Source of the DNA: Pseudomonas fontis
GTDB lineage: Bacteria > Pseudomonadota > Gammaproteobacteria > Pseudomonadales > Pseudomonadaceae
DNA length: 64,000 nucleotides
Direction: 5' to 3'
Assembly (NCBI RefSeq): GCF_028656955.1
Contig: NZ_JAMDGY010000016.1
Coordinates: forward strand, 1-64,000
The translations under genes were made by a program, and so were the position numbers. Positions 9,263 through 17,616 of the stretch are shown piece by piece; the stretch's first letter is position 1, and every line of letters starts with the position of its first letter. The notes beneath the pieces were generated by a model. It was not told where the DNA came from. It saw only the letters and a program-made list of their open reading frames with translations, and made no database searches.

Positions 9263-9973
9263 CTATAGGAAGGGTCTTAGGCGTTGATGCACGTCATCCT
9301 GTTCGTCCAGCGGCAGTTTGAACTTGGCCCCCAGGTAATGCGTACTGAATACGTCGAAGTAGGCATTCAGCGCCTCTGCCGCGCGCTGATCGCCGGCCAG
9401 TTCCAGGCACATGGCGGCCACCTCGGCGGTGCAGAAGTGGTCATCGCGCTTAGAGCGGCGCAGACGGTAGCGCGAGATCTGCTCCGGTTGCAGGCTCAAC
9501 ACCGGGAAACGGTTCAGGTACGGGCTCTTGCGGAACATCTTGCGCGCTTCGGTCCAGGTTGCATCCAGCAGGATGAACAACGGGCGCTTGCCAGGGGCGT
9601 GCGGCACCTCGGTCATCACCCGCTGCGGTTCGACGAACTCGCCGGGGAATACCAGGTATGGCTGCCACTGCGGATCGTCCAGCAGCGCCAGCAACTGCGC
9701 ATCCACTTCGGTGCGCTGCCAGTTGAAAGCCCAGGTATCGGCGATGGCATCGGCAATCAACCAGCCGGTGTTGGTCGGCTTGAGCGGCTCGGTGTCGTGC
9801 ATCAGCAGGCACATGGCCGACTCGGCCGCTACCCGCGGACGCCAGGCGCACAGGCAATAGTTGTCGATCACCCGGCACTCAGGGCAGCGCGGTGCCCGTG
9901 AGCCACGGGCCACAAAGGGTTTGACACTGCGCACCAGGCGCTCGGCGCGCAGGCGCGAGACGGCATGGCTCAT
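9263..9973 (-). CDS. tapT: DTW-domain tRNA-uridine aminocarboxypropyltransferase
   Basis: 236-aa DTW-domain protein. TapT-like enzymes transfer the 3-amino-3-carboxypropyl group of SAM to U47 of tRNA (acp3U). The N-terminal cysteine cluster CPECRVIDNYCLC and the signature LDATWTEARKM (the D-x-T-W motif) are present, followed by SRYRLRRSKRDDHFCT. The start is the ATG before SHAVSRLRAERLV (9973); upstream codons have no homology feature. The gene name is by family; substrate position was not tested. Confidence 0.85.
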   Translation of the reverse strand: MSHAVSRLRAERLVRSVKPFVARGSRAPRCPECRVIDNYCLCAWRPRVAAESAMCLLMHDTEPLKPTNTGWLIADAIADTWAFNWQRTEVDAQLLALLDDPQWQPYLVFPGEFVEPQRVMTEVPHAPGKRPLFILLDATWTEARKMFRKSPYLNRFPVLSLQPEQISRYRLRRSKRDDHFCTAEVAAMCLELAGDQRAAEALNAYFDVFSTHYLGAKFKLPLDEQDDVHQRLRPFL

Positions 9974-10206
9974 GACAGGGGGTGACGCGGGCAAAAAACC
10001 AGGGACACTGCACGGACTCGGCAAGGTGAAAGCCGCGCAGTTTATCAGAGGCTGCCCTGCTCCCGGACGTTTTGCCGTGCAGGCGTTGAGCCTCCTCCCC
10101 TATAATCCTCGGCCTATCGACACCTGCTGGCAGCCCGCCACGCGCAGGACGGAACACCACGCGCAATTGCCGGTCAAAGCGCCAGTTACCGAATCAGGAG
10201 ATACAC

Positions 10207-10623
10207 ATGCTGCGTTTCATCGCTCCAACCCTGGGCCTGCTGCTCGCCCTGCCCCTGGCCGCAAACGCCGCGTCGCTCAAGGACTTCGAGCTGACCAAGG
10301 CACTGGAAAAAGTCGCCAAGGAAAGTAGCGTGGGCACGCCGCGGGCGATCAACGAAGACATTCTCGACCAAGGCTATACCGTTGAAGGCAGTCAGTTGAT
10401 CAACCACCTGAGCGTGCGCGCGAGCCATGCGCAGCAGATGCAAGCCAACCCAGAAAAGGTCCGTGACCAACTGGGCGCCAGCGTGTGCAAGAACACCGGC
10501 TACCGCCAGTTGCTGGCCAAGGGCGCGGTGCTGACTTATCGCTTTACCGAATACAAGACCAACCGCGCCGTGGGCGAGCAGGCCTTCAACGCCGCCAGCT
10601 GTGGCCTGAAACTGCAAAAGTGA
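10207..10623 (+). CDS. PA3611-like secreted protein
   Basis: 138 aa with a Sec signal peptide (hydrophobic LGLLLALPLA, cleavage after ANA or ANAA, near residue 21). The mature helical protein has two cysteines (SVCKN and ASCGL) that could form a disulfide. Sequence and position match the Pseudomonas family named after PA3611, annotated elsewhere as a quorum-sensing-regulated protein. The molecular function is unknown. AGGAG lies eight bases before the ATG. Confidence 0.75.
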   Translation: MLRFIAPTLGLLLALPLAANAASLKDFELTKALEKVAKESSVGTPRAINEDILDQGYTVEGSQLINHLSVRASHAQQMQANPEKVRDQLGASVCKNTGYRQLLAKGAVLTYRFTEYKTNRAVGEQAFNAASCGLKLQK

Positions 10624-10627
10624 TGGG

Positions 10628-10828
10628 CTAGCAGCACTGCTCGCTGGCGCGCCGTTGTTCCTCATCGGCGCGCAGTTCGGCGACCAGCGCCTGAATATAG
10701 CGTGAGCGCCGTTCCCCGCCCTGAAGACGGCGCATGCACTCCTCCTCGACGCTCAGGTTGTTGGCCTGCGCCGCGCTTTGCAGCATTCGATACAGCTGCA
10801 CATCCACTTCAAGACTCAACCGTTGCAT
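10628..10828 (-). CDS. Small ribbon-helix-helix-like protein
   Basis: 66 aa. The first 35 residues (QRLSLEVDVQLYRMLQSAAQ, then NNLSVEEECMRRLQ) have the strand-helix-helix pattern of Arc/FitA-type DNA-binding proteins. The tail is charged and ends in CC. A good ribosome site (CAGGGAGG) precedes the ATG. It is convergent with the PA3611-like gene, separated by four bases. No toxin gene is adjacent, so it does not look like a standard antitoxin. Confidence 0.6.
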   Translation of the reverse strand: MQRLSLEVDVQLYRMLQSAAQANNLSVEEECMRRLQGGERRSRYIQALVAELRADEEQRRASEQCC

Positions 10829-11056
10829 AAGCGGCCTCCCTGCGCGGTACCCAGTGCGCCTGATGTTCAGTTAATCAGACTGCGGCAAAGATTGGATCCC
10901 ACCTGACGAGCGGCGCCCCTGCCGCGCAGAATCGAATAAACCCATTGCCTGTCATGAATTTATGGGCACATGATCGATTCGGCATAAACACCCGGCAGGG
11001 TCTAGATTGAAAGCGAAGACCTTTATTTATTGACGGACTGACTATCGCTGCTTCGA

Positions 11057-11151
11057 GACCTTCAAAGGTCCACTGCACGGCCGGACGCTGGATGTCGGCC
11101 TGCGCAGCCGGCGACACCCTGGTGTCGCGGCCAGGTTGATGATCGACCTGG
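11057..11151 (+). promoter_or_regulatory. Hairpin-rich leader upstream of the LOG-family gene
   Basis: The 353-base gap 10829-11181 has no coding signal that I trust. Its last third holds four consecutive inverted repeats: 11057-11070 (GACCT/AGGTC), 11079-11100 (GGCCG with a bulge), 11108-11130 (CCGGCGACAC/GTGTCGCGG) and 11131-11151 (CCAGGT/ACCTGG). They end 20 bases before the AGGAG of the next gene. This looks like a structured 5' leader or a small RNA. No known riboswitch was recognised. Confidence 0.35.
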
Positions 11152-11181
11152 TCAGAGGTTTTGCTGCAGAAGGAGACTTGC

Positions 11182-12306
11182 ATGCCTTACCAACCGAACG
11201 AGCTGCTCGCCAGCCATTTCAACCACCACGAGATTGACCTGAGCCACATCGACGCACAGCTGCAACTGGTCGCCCCGGACAGCCCCAACCTGCCGCTGTA
11301 TCGGGACATGATGCTGACCGTACTGCGTATGGCGCACGACGACAGCAACCGCTGGAACGCAAAAATCACCCTCCAGGCCTTGCGCGAACTCGATCACGCC
11401 TTCCGTGTGCTGCAACAGTATGCGGGCCGGCGCAAAGTCACCGTATTCGGCTCGGCCCGTACGCCTTTCGAGCACCCCATGTATGCCCTGGCCCGTGAGC
11501 TGGGCGCGACACTGGCGCGCTCCGACCTGATGGTGATCACCGGTGCCGGTGGCGGCATCATGGCCGCCGCGCATGAGGGCGCTGGGGTCGAACACAGCCT
11601 GGGCTTCAACATCACCCTGCCCTTCGAGCAACACGCCAACGCCACCGTCGATGGCACCGACAAGCTGCTGCCGTTCCACTTCTTCTTCATCCGCAAGCTG
11701 TTCTTCGTCAAGGAGGCCGATGCGCTGGTGCTCTGCCCGGGCGGCTTTGGCACCCTGGACGAAGCCCTGGAGGTGCTGACGCTGATCCAGACCGGCAAGA
11801 GCCCGCTGGTGCCAGTGGTCTTGCTCGATGCCCCGGGCGGCACCTTCTGGCAGGACGCGCTGAACTTCATCACCCGGCAACTGGAAGAAAACCGCTACAT
11901 CCTGCCCAGCGACATGAAGTTGCTGCGCCTGGTGTACAGCGCCGATGAGGCGGTGGCGGAGATCAACCAGTTCTACAGCAACTACCACTCCAGCCGCTGG
12001 CTGAAAAACCAGTTCGTGATTCGCTTGCACCACCCACTGAGCGAAGCGGCGCTACTGGATATCCAGGACGGTTTTGCCGATCTGCGCCTGAGCGGGCAGT
12101 TCCACCAGCACCGTTACACCGGTGCCGAACAGGATGAGCCGCGCTTCAGCCACCTGCACCGCCTGGCCTTCGCTTTCAACGGGCGCGACCAGGGGCGCCT
12201 GCGCGAACTGGTGGACTTCATCAACCTGCCGGAAAATTGGGCACGCCCACAGCTACACCCTTCCCAGACCACGCAACGGGCACGGGAAGCGATCAAGCTC
12301 AGCTAA
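11182..12306 (+). CDS. LOG-family (TIGR00730) nucleotide 5'-monophosphate nucleosidase
   Basis: 374 aa. The central Rossmann domain has the LOG/PpnN signature: VTVFGSAR, VITGAGGGIMAAAHEGA and CPGGFGTLDEALEVLT (the PGGxGTxxE catalytic motif). Such enzymes hydrolyse nucleoside monophosphates to base plus ribose 5-phosphate. It is longer than plain LOG proteins, with N- and C-terminal extensions as in the PpnN type. The ATG at 11182 follows AAGGAG at good spacing. It is monocistronic, behind a structured leader. Confidence 0.8.
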   Translation: MPYQPNELLASHFNHHEIDLSHIDAQLQLVAPDSPNLPLYRDMMLTVLRMAHDDSNRWNAKITLQALRELDHAFRVLQQYAGRRKVTVFGSARTPFEHPMYALARELGATLARSDLMVITGAGGGIMAAAHEGAGVEHSLGFNITLPFEQHANATVDGTDKLLPFHFFFIRKLFFVKEADALVLCPGGFGTLDEALEVLTLIQTGKSPLVPVVLLDAPGGTFWQDALNFITRQLEENRYILPSDMKLLRLVYSADEAVAEINQFYSNYHSSRWLKNQFVIRLHHPLSEAALLDIQDGFADLRLSGQFHQHRYTGAEQDEPRFSHLHRLAFAFNGRDQGRLRELVDFINLPENWARPQLHPSQTTQRAREAIKLS

Positions 12307-12354
12307 GAAAGGACGGAAAGCGCCTGCCCCGCTTCGGGTCAGGCGAACCTGTCT

Positions 12355-12822
12355 TCAGTCATCCAGGCCCCGGCCGCTCAACAGGCGGCCGACCATCTCC
12401 ATGGAAAACCCACGGTAGACCAGAAAACGGGTTTGCTGTGCGCGGGTGCGCGGGTCGGTGGGCAGTTGCCCGGCGAACTTGCGTTGCCAGACATCCTGCA
12501 AGTTGGCTCGCCAGTCGACATCGGCTTCGCGCAGGGCCTGCTCGATATCGCTGCGCTGCAAGCCACGCTGGCCCAGCTCTTCACGGATCCGCGAAGGGCC
12601 ATAGCCAGAACGTGAGCGGTAACTGATGAAGCTCTCCAGGTAACGGGCCTCACTGAGCAGCCCCTCTTCCGTCAAACGGTCGAGTTGCTGTTCGATGAGT
12701 TCATCCGCAGCGCCGCGCTGACGCAGTTTACGCGTCAGCTCGACACGACCATGCTCGCGTCGCGCGAGCAGGTCCATGGCTGTCCGCCTTACGGCGACGG
12801 GGGTATCGAGTATTGCGGACAT
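12355..12822 (-). CDS. recX: RecX, RecA regulator
   Basis: 155-aa helical protein that binds RecA filaments and limits recombinase and SOS activity. It shows the three-helix RecX repeats ([19 protein letters not shown], then [20 protein letters not shown]) and [16 protein letters not shown]. It starts eight bases after the recA stop on the same strand and is surely cotranscribed with it. A G+C-rich hairpin at about 12319-12344 follows, but without a good T run. Confidence 0.95.
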   Translation of the reverse strand: MSAILDTPVAVRRTAMDLLARREHGRVELTRKLRQRGAADELIEQQLDRLTEEGLLSEARYLESFISYRSRSGYGPSRIREELGQRGLQRSDIEQALREADVDWRANLQDVWQRKFAGQLPTDPRTRAQQTRFLVYRGFSMEMVGRLLSGRGLDD

Positions 12823-12830
12823 CAGCAGGA

Positions 12831-13889
12831 TCAGTAGTCGGCGTCAACTGGCTCGTCGGCTTCTTTCACCGCAGCGGCCTTGCCAGCAGCATCGGCAGCA
12901 GCCGCGTTCAGCAACTTGTCGCGGATTTGCTTCTCGAGGGCAGCGCCGATTTCCGGGTTGTCCTGGAGGAACTTGGCGGAGTTGGCTTTACCCTGGCCGA
13001 TCTTGCTGCCCTGGTAGCTGTACCAAGCGCCCGCTTTTTCGAGGAAGCCGTGCAGCACACCCAGGTCGATGATCTCGCCGTTAAGGTAGATACCCTTGCC
13101 GTAGAGGATCTGGAATTCAGCCTGACGGAATGGCGGTGCAACCTTGTTCTTGACGACCTTGACGCGGGTTTCGCTGCCGACCACTTCGTCGCCTTCCTTC
13201 ACCGCGCCGGTACGGCGGATGTCCAGACGCACCGAGGCGTAGAACTTCAGCGCGTTACCACCGGTGGTGGTTTCCGGGCTACCGAACATCACGCCGATCT
13301 TCATGCGGATCTGGTTGATGAAGATCACCAGGCAGTTGGCGTTCTTGATGTTACCGGTGATTTTACGCAGTGCCTGGGACATCAGGCGGGCTTGCAGGCC
13401 CACGTGCATGTCACCCATTTCGCCTTCGATCTCGGCTTTGGGTACCAGGGCGGCCACGGAGTCGACGATGATCACGTCAACGGCATTGGAACGCACCAGC
13501 ATGTCGGTGATTTCCAGGGCCTGCTCGCCGGTGTCCGGCTGCGAGACCAGCAGGTCGTCAACGTTGACGCCCAGCTTGCCGGCGTACTCTGGGTCCAGGG
13601 CGTGCTCGGCGTCGACGAACGCACAGGTGGCGCCCATTTTTTGCGCCTGGGCAATGACCGACAGGGTCAGCGTGGTTTTACCGGACGACTCAGGGCCGTA
13701 GATTTCAACGATACGGCCGCGTGGCAGACCGCCAATGCCCAGGGCAATGTCCAGCCCCAGGGAGCCGGTGGAGATAGCAGGGATCGCTTGGCGCTCGTGG
13801 TCGCCCATGCGCATGACCGCGCCTTTACCGAATTGACGTTCGATTTGCCCCAGGGCCGCAGCCAAGGCACGCTTCTTGTTGTCGTCCAT
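12831..13889 (-). CDS. recA: RecA recombinase
   Basis: 352 aa. ATP-dependent strand-exchange protein and co-protease that triggers self-cleavage of LexA and S24-type repressors. Walker A is [10 protein letters not shown], Walker B is [10 protein letters not shown], and the loop-2 region is [13 protein letters not shown]. The C-terminus is acidic ([10 protein letters not shown]) after an alanine-rich stretch. The start at 13889 is the family start; the longer reading has no homology. A LexA operator lies upstream. The nearby phage-type repressor makes this gene directly relevant to induction of the tailocin island. Confidence 0.99.
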   Translation of the reverse strand: MDDNKKRALAAALGQIERQFGKGAVMRMGDHERQAIPAISTGSLGLDIALGIGGLPRGRIVEIYGPESSGKTTLTLSVIAQAQKMGATCAFVDAEHALDPEYAGKLGVNVDDLLVSQPDTGEQALEITDMLVRSNAVDVIIVDSVAALVPKAEIEGEMGDMHVGLQARLMSQALRKITGNIKNANCLVIFINQIRMKIGVMFGSPETTTGGNALKFYASVRLDIRRTGAVKEGDEVVGSETRVKVVKNKVAPPFRQAEFQILYGKGIYLNGEIIDLGVLHGFLEKAGAWYSYQGSKIGQGKANSAKFLQDNPEIGAALEKQIRDKLLNAAAADAAGKAAAVKEADEPVDADY

Positions 13890-13931
13890 TGAAGTCCTCA
13901 CGTAATCGATAGGGCCTGACGGCCAGAACAC

Positions 13932-13947
13932 CTGTATAAGTAGCCAG
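13932..13947. promoter_or_regulatory. LexA box of recA
   Basis: CTGTATAAGTAGCCAG fits the gamma-proteobacterial SOS consensus CTG-N10-CAG. It lies 43 bases upstream of the recA start codon. Confidence 0.88.
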
Positions 13948-13992
13948 TATTATTCCACAGGGTTTTGTTTCCGCCTACCCCCGTTTAGCGAT

Positions 13993-14475
13993 TTACTCTG
14001 CACCAAGCTGTAACAAGCCCTCTAGCGCGGCGATTACCGTTTGTCGGCGCACGGCATCACGGTCACCGTCGAAGTGCCGTCGCTCGCTGATCACGTGCTT
14101 GCCATCGGCCCAGGCCAGCCACACGGTGCCCACCGGTTTGGCCGGCGAACCGCCGTCCGGCCCGGCCACCCCGCTCACCGCCACGGCAAAACGTGCGGCG
14201 CTGGCTGCCTGGGCGCCCCGCACCATGGCTTCGACCACTTCCTGGCTGACGGCCCCCACCTCGGCGAACAGGCTGTGCGGCACATTCAACTGGCGGGTCT
14301 TCTGTGCATTGGAATAGGTCACGTAGCCGGCCTCGAACCAGGCCGAACTGCCCGGCACGCGGGTGATGGCTTCGGCTATGCCGCCGCCGGTGCAGGATTC
14401 GGCGGTGCTGACCTGCGCGTTGAAACGGCGCAGGTGTTCGCCCAGACGGGCGGAAAGAACAGTGATCGGGTCCAT
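13993..14475 (-). CDS. pncC: PncC/CinA C-terminal family NMN amidohydrolase
   Basis: 160 aa, a single CinA C-terminal domain. Members deamidate nicotinamide mononucleotide to nicotinate mononucleotide in pyridine-nucleotide recycling. Landmarks are STAESCTGGGIAEAIT near residue 25, TYSNAQKT, and AVSGVAGPDGGS near residue 105. The ATG at 14475 lies six bases after CAGGAG; an upstream TTG gives six extra codons but overlaps that site. In pseudomonads this gene and mutS flank a known insertion site for tail-like bacteriocin clusters, as they do here. Confidence 0.92.
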   Translation of the reverse strand: MDPITVLSARLGEHLRRFNAQVSTAESCTGGGIAEAITRVPGSSAWFEAGYVTYSNAQKTRQLNVPHSLFAEVGAVSQEVVEAMVRGAQAASAARFAVAVSGVAGPDGGSPAKPVGTVWLAWADGKHVISERRHFDGDRDAVRRQTVIAALEGLLQLGAE

Positions 14476-14489
14476 GCCAAACTCCTGGG

Positions 14490-15077
14490 TCAATGCGCAC
14501 GCTTGCGCTGCGCCAGCGTATCGCGCGGGTAGCGAAACAGCAGGTTGTAACTAAGAAATGCCATCACATAGAACGCCAACAGCATCAGCGTCCCGAGCAC
14601 AGGGAAGAACACCACGTTAACCCCGAAGAAGCGGTACTGGCGGGACTGCGTAGCAAAATCGGTGAACGTAAAATAATTCTGGTAGATAAGAAAAGCATCC
14701 AGCAGCACACAGCCCAGCGCAATCCACGCGTATCTGGCGAGGGAGACCGGGGCAGGTGGCACGGGTTGCAGCAACGATCGCCTCATGATGCAGATCGTTA
14801 CCCACAAAGAAAAAATCGGTGCAGCCAAGGCGATGTAGTTGCCGATCACCTTGGCTGTCAACGGGAACATCGACGACCAGATCCCCACCTGGCCGAACAA
14901 ATGACGGTCGATGAACCGCTCCAGATCAACATAGAAGCCGCCCTGCGCCTCGGCCGGCACCAGCCCTGCCAGGACGAACAGCGGCAACAGGCTGCACGCA
15001 ATCAGCAGGTAGGGGATATGCAGGTGGGCCGCTTGGGGCCGGGCAGTCTTCACAGCGTTGATCCTTCGTTTTGCCAA
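14490..15077 (-). CDS. Immunity protein for the pore-forming bacteriocin
   Basis: 195-aa integral membrane protein with four predicted helices: about residues 20-40, 80-105, 115-135 and 150-180. Between helices 1 and 2 is an amphipathic periplasmic loop. This topology matches immunity proteins of A-type pore-forming colicins, which block the toxin's pore domain in the inner membrane of the producer. It lies 55 bases downstream of the bacteriocin gene on the same strand. Its base composition is lower in G+C than its neighbours (25 of 60 in the line starting at 14641), as is common for such genes. The assignment rests on topology and position. Confidence 0.72.
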   Translation of the reverse strand: MAKRRINAVKTARPQAAHLHIPYLLIACSLLPLFVLAGLVPAEAQGGFYVDLERFIDRHLFGQVGIWSSMFPLTAKVIGNYIALAAPIFSLWVTICIMRRSLLQPVPPAPVSLARYAWIALGCVLLDAFLIYQNYFTFTDFATQSRQYRFFGVNVVFFPVLGTLMLLAFYVMAFLSYNLLFRYPRDTLAQRKRAH

Positions 15078-15132
15078 TCCGTCGGCTTGCCAGGGGCGCC
15101 AACAGCGCTAGCGACCCCCGGCGTCCTTAAGA

Positions 15133-16440
15133 TCAGTTACTGATGGCGTTGAGCACCATCCCGTTGAGGGACTCCATGGCGGCAGCATTGATGAAGGAAG
15201 ACACTGCGGCCAGAATCACCCCGGTGGCAATGATACCTGCACCCACGGCCAAGCCGGGAGCCAGCACCAGGGCCAGGCCGGCACCCAGCAGCGCACCGGC
15301 GGCAGCGCCGACTGCGGTGCTGACGACAACGGCTTGCAGCTCCAGCATGAACGGCTTCCAGTCACCGGTTGCAAAGCCGTCTGCGGCCTTCTGACCCAGG
15401 CCGACCGCCTGCACTACCTTGCCCGTCACGCCGAAGGCCTTGCCCAGGCGCTGCGCATTGTCGGCATAGGTTGCCACATCCAACGCCCTGAGGGCCTGGG
15501 TAATGGCCGCAGTATCCTTCTGGTTCACCTTGAAGCCAGGGTTCTGCACCAGCTTGTCAAAGGTCTGCAGGGCCTGATCGTAGCTCTTGACGGTCTTGCC
15601 GGAAATATTCTGCTGCAGATCCTTCGCCGCCTGGCCCATCTGCGCGCCAAAGCGGGTGGAAACCTCCTTGCCGACGTCGGCGGCAAAGGCCAGGTTGCTG
15701 ATGTAGGCTTCCTGGCTGGCTGCCGCGTCATATTGCGGCTGCAACGCGTCGAGTTTCGCCTGCAGCATCTGGTTGCTGGTCAGGTCGACGTGCAGGCTCA
15801 AGCCCGCCGTCATCACGTTCAGTACCTGGTTGATCGCCCCCGGGATGTTGTCTTCGCTGAGGGGTCTCAGGTCGGAAACCATCTTGTTGATATCACGTTC
15901 GAGCAAGTCGGTGCCTGGCGAAGTGGACAGCAGCCCGCGGTTGAATTTGATCAGCTCGTTACGCTTGGCCATCATCCCTTTGATGACATCCATGGTGCGT
16001 TTGATTTTCTCCGACTGGCTCAGTGCAGCGGTGCTGCCAGCAGCCGCTTCGCCCGCACGCTGCTCGGCGTCGAGGGTGTTGGGCAGGTTGCGTTCCTTGA
16101 CGATGAATGTGCCGCGCAGTTCGTCACGCACTTCGAGGATCTGGTAAGGCAGCACGCCCCACACGCCCACACCGAGGTCGTGGTAGGCATCCATGCTCGG
16201 CCAGCCGTCACCCGACAGCACCGACTCCACCGCCACCGAGGTGATCATCGCCGCAGCGTTGAGCGCCGGGCCATCCGGCTTGCTCACACCGTCAACCGAG
16301 ACCACCACCGAGCCCACCATGGTGCTCATGTCGGTGCTGCCCCAGAAGCCGCCGAAGATGCCACCCGCACCGCCACCAGCACCAGTGCTGCTACCGGAAG
16401 GCGGAATACCACGGTCGACAATAATATTTTTCTCAGTCAT
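15133..16440 (-). CDS. Pore-forming colicin-like bacteriocin
   Basis: 435 aa. The C-terminal ~190 residues form a pore-forming colicin domain: amphipathic helices with GKTVKSYDQALQTFDKL, the marker TGDWKPFMLEL that aligns with GDWKP/GNWGP in colicins Ia, A and N, then a ~40-residue hydrophobic hairpin rich in Ala and Gly. The N-terminus has a flexible Gly/Ser-rich stretch (SGSSTGAGGGAGGIFGG) like translocation domains of small colicins. The middle part, which should bind a receptor, is not recognised. Killing would be by depolarising the inner membrane of a related strain. The ATG follows AAGGATGATGTA. The immunity gene is directly downstream. Confidence 0.8.
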   Translation of the reverse strand: MTEKNIIVDRGIPPSGSSTGAGGGAGGIFGGFWGSTDMSTMVGSVVVSVDGVSKPDGPALNAAAMITSVAVESVLSGDGWPSMDAYHDLGVGVWGVLPYQILEVRDELRGTFIVKERNLPNTLDAEQRAGEAAAGSTAALSQSEKIKRTMDVIKGMMAKRNELIKFNRGLLSTSPGTDLLERDINKMVSDLRPLSEDNIPGAINQVLNVMTAGLSLHVDLTSNQMLQAKLDALQPQYDAAASQEAYISNLAFAADVGKEVSTRFGAQMGQAAKDLQQNISGKTVKSYDQALQTFDKLVQNPGFKVNQKDTAAITQALRALDVATYADNAQRLGKAFGVTGKVVQAVGLGQKAADGFATGDWKPFMLELQAVVVSTAVGAAAGALLGAGLALVLAPGLAVGAGIIATGVILAAVSSFINAAAMESLNGMVLNAISN

Positions 16441-16550
16441 TACATCATCCTTAACGTTGAAGCACAGTTAACTGAGGGCTGTGGCCTTATGGCCGCCCTC
16501 AATGGGTTTGTTGAAGCAAAAATCGGTGTTGCTGCGCCGATGCCGGAAGC

Positions 16551-17048
16551 TCAGGGCATCAGCGCGCGGATATAGGCCTGACAGGCACGCAGGGCGATCA
16601 GTCCCTGGTCACCGGCATCGGTGATGGCGACAATTCGTCGAGCATGCGCAGGGTCAAGTCGGGCGCGTGCGGGGCCATGATCCAGGCCGCCGGGGCCGGG
16701 GGTGGCAGGCAGGTCGGTTGCGCGGTCGCCGGCAAGGACGACTGACAGCCGCAGATCAGCAGTAGCCAGCCGGTCACGCAGGCGAGCCTGAGCCTGTTGG
16801 GCATCGAGAAGCTCCTGATAATGGGATTGGTCGGTGGCCGCGATCTGTTGTTCCAGCACCTTGCGTTGCTGGCGTTCGCCGAGCAGTTCAGCGCTGGCAG
16901 CCTCGGCCTGCTGCTGGCGTTCCTCGGCGTAGGCCTGTTGCTGCTGCGCCAGCTGCTTGCCGAAGCGCCAGGCCTGGACCTGCCAGGTCAGCGCAGCGCT
17001 CAGCAATAGAAGCATCAGCAGCAACGCGGCCTTGAGCCGGTTCAACAC
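16551..17048 (-). CDS. Rz-like inner-membrane spanin
   Basis: 165 aa with one N-terminal membrane helix (LLLMLLLLSAALTW) and a long Gln/Glu/Ala-rich coiled coil, the i-spanin pattern. Spanins bridge inner and outer membrane and disrupt the outer membrane at the end of lysis. It starts at a GTG that overlaps the endolysin stop, with GAGG just upstream. A second gene (Rz1) lies wholly inside it in another frame. Confidence 0.85.
   Translation of the reverse strand: MLNRLKAALLLMLLLLSAALTWQVQAWRFGKQLAQQQQAYAEERQQQAEAASAELLGERQQRKVLEQQIAATDQSHYQELLDAQQAQARLRDRLATADLRLSVVLAGDRATDLPATPGPGGLDHGPARARLDPAHARRIVAITDAGDQGLIALRACQAYIRALMP
16598..16804 (-). CDS. Rz1-like outer-membrane spanin lipoprotein, nested in Rz
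   Basis: 68 aa, read in a different frame inside the Rz gene. It has a signal peptide with a lipobox (LLICGC, lipidated Cys near residue 20) and a short proline-rich mature part (CLPPPAPAAW), the hallmarks of Rz1 o-spanins. Together with Rz it completes the lysis cassette. Nested Rz1 genes are well known in phages and are easily missed by automatic annotation. Confidence 0.8.
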   Translation of the reverse strand: MPNRLRLACVTGWLLLICGCQSSLPATAQPTCLPPPAPAAWIMAPHAPDLTLRMLDELSPSPMPVTRD

Positions 17049-17605
17049 AGCACCTCGCGGGCTCGCGCCCAGAGTTTCAGGCGATCTTCCAGGCCATTGA
17101 GGCCGCCGTTGATATGGCGGGTGATGCGGTTGAACTCACCGCGATCCGCCAGTTGATTGAGCCCGCGTGACTGCCAGAACCAGGCGGCGGACTCGCTGGC
17201 CCACTGTGGCTGCTCAAGCAGTTGCGGCAGCTCCAGCAGGCGCTCGTCGCCGAACATCGCCATGCTGCACGCCCGGTAGTTGTTGCGCCCGGTGACCTGG
17301 ATCAGGCCCCGGCCGCAGTAGCGTTGGCCGTCGCCGTCGGCGTCAGGCGTATTGCCCAGCCGCGCCGCCAGGGTGCCGGTGTCGTAGCGTGCCAGGTAGC
17401 GCTCGTTGCCCAGTTCCTTCACGTAGCGCAGTTGGCCGGATTCGTGGCCGATCTGGGCAAGGAAGGCGGCGACTCGCTTGGGGTTGTCGATTTCCCAACG
17501 CAGCATGCTGGCGTTGAGCGCGGGTACGAAAACGCCCGCTTGTTGGCGGGCGTTGGGGAGGATCTGCAGCAATATGCTTTCGGTAATGTCCATATACGCA
17601 TCCAC
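17042..17605 (-). CDS. GH19 (chitinase-like) endolysin
   Basis: 187-aa glycoside hydrolase family 19 lysozyme. Key stretches are FLAQIGHESGQLRYVKE with the catalytic Glu, YCGRGLIQVTGRNNYR, and the C-terminal RITRHINGGLNGLEDR. It cuts peptidoglycan so that tailocin particles can leave the producer. R2-pyocin clusters carry the same enzyme type in the same place. No signal peptide, so export relies on the holin. The start may be 17605 or the ATG four codons later; GAGAG lies upstream of both. Confidence 0.9.
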   Translation of the reverse strand: MDAYMDITESILLQILPNARQQAGVFVPALNASMLRWEIDNPKRVAAFLAQIGHESGQLRYVKELGNERYLARYDTGTLAARLGNTPDADGDGQRYCGRGLIQVTGRNNYRACSMAMFGDERLLELPQLLEQPQWASESAAWFWQSRGLNQLADRGEFNRITRHINGGLNGLEDRLKLWARAREVLC

Positions 17606-17616
17606 TCTCGACTACA

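Noticed and set aside
10875..11183. 102-codon minus-strand frame before the LOG-family gene
   Set aside because: No ribosome site or domain; it runs through the hairpin-rich leader of the opposite strand.
16441..16550. LexA box upstream of the bacteriocin gene
   Set aside because: No CTG-N10-CAG match was found; only a short AGTTAACT palindrome is present.
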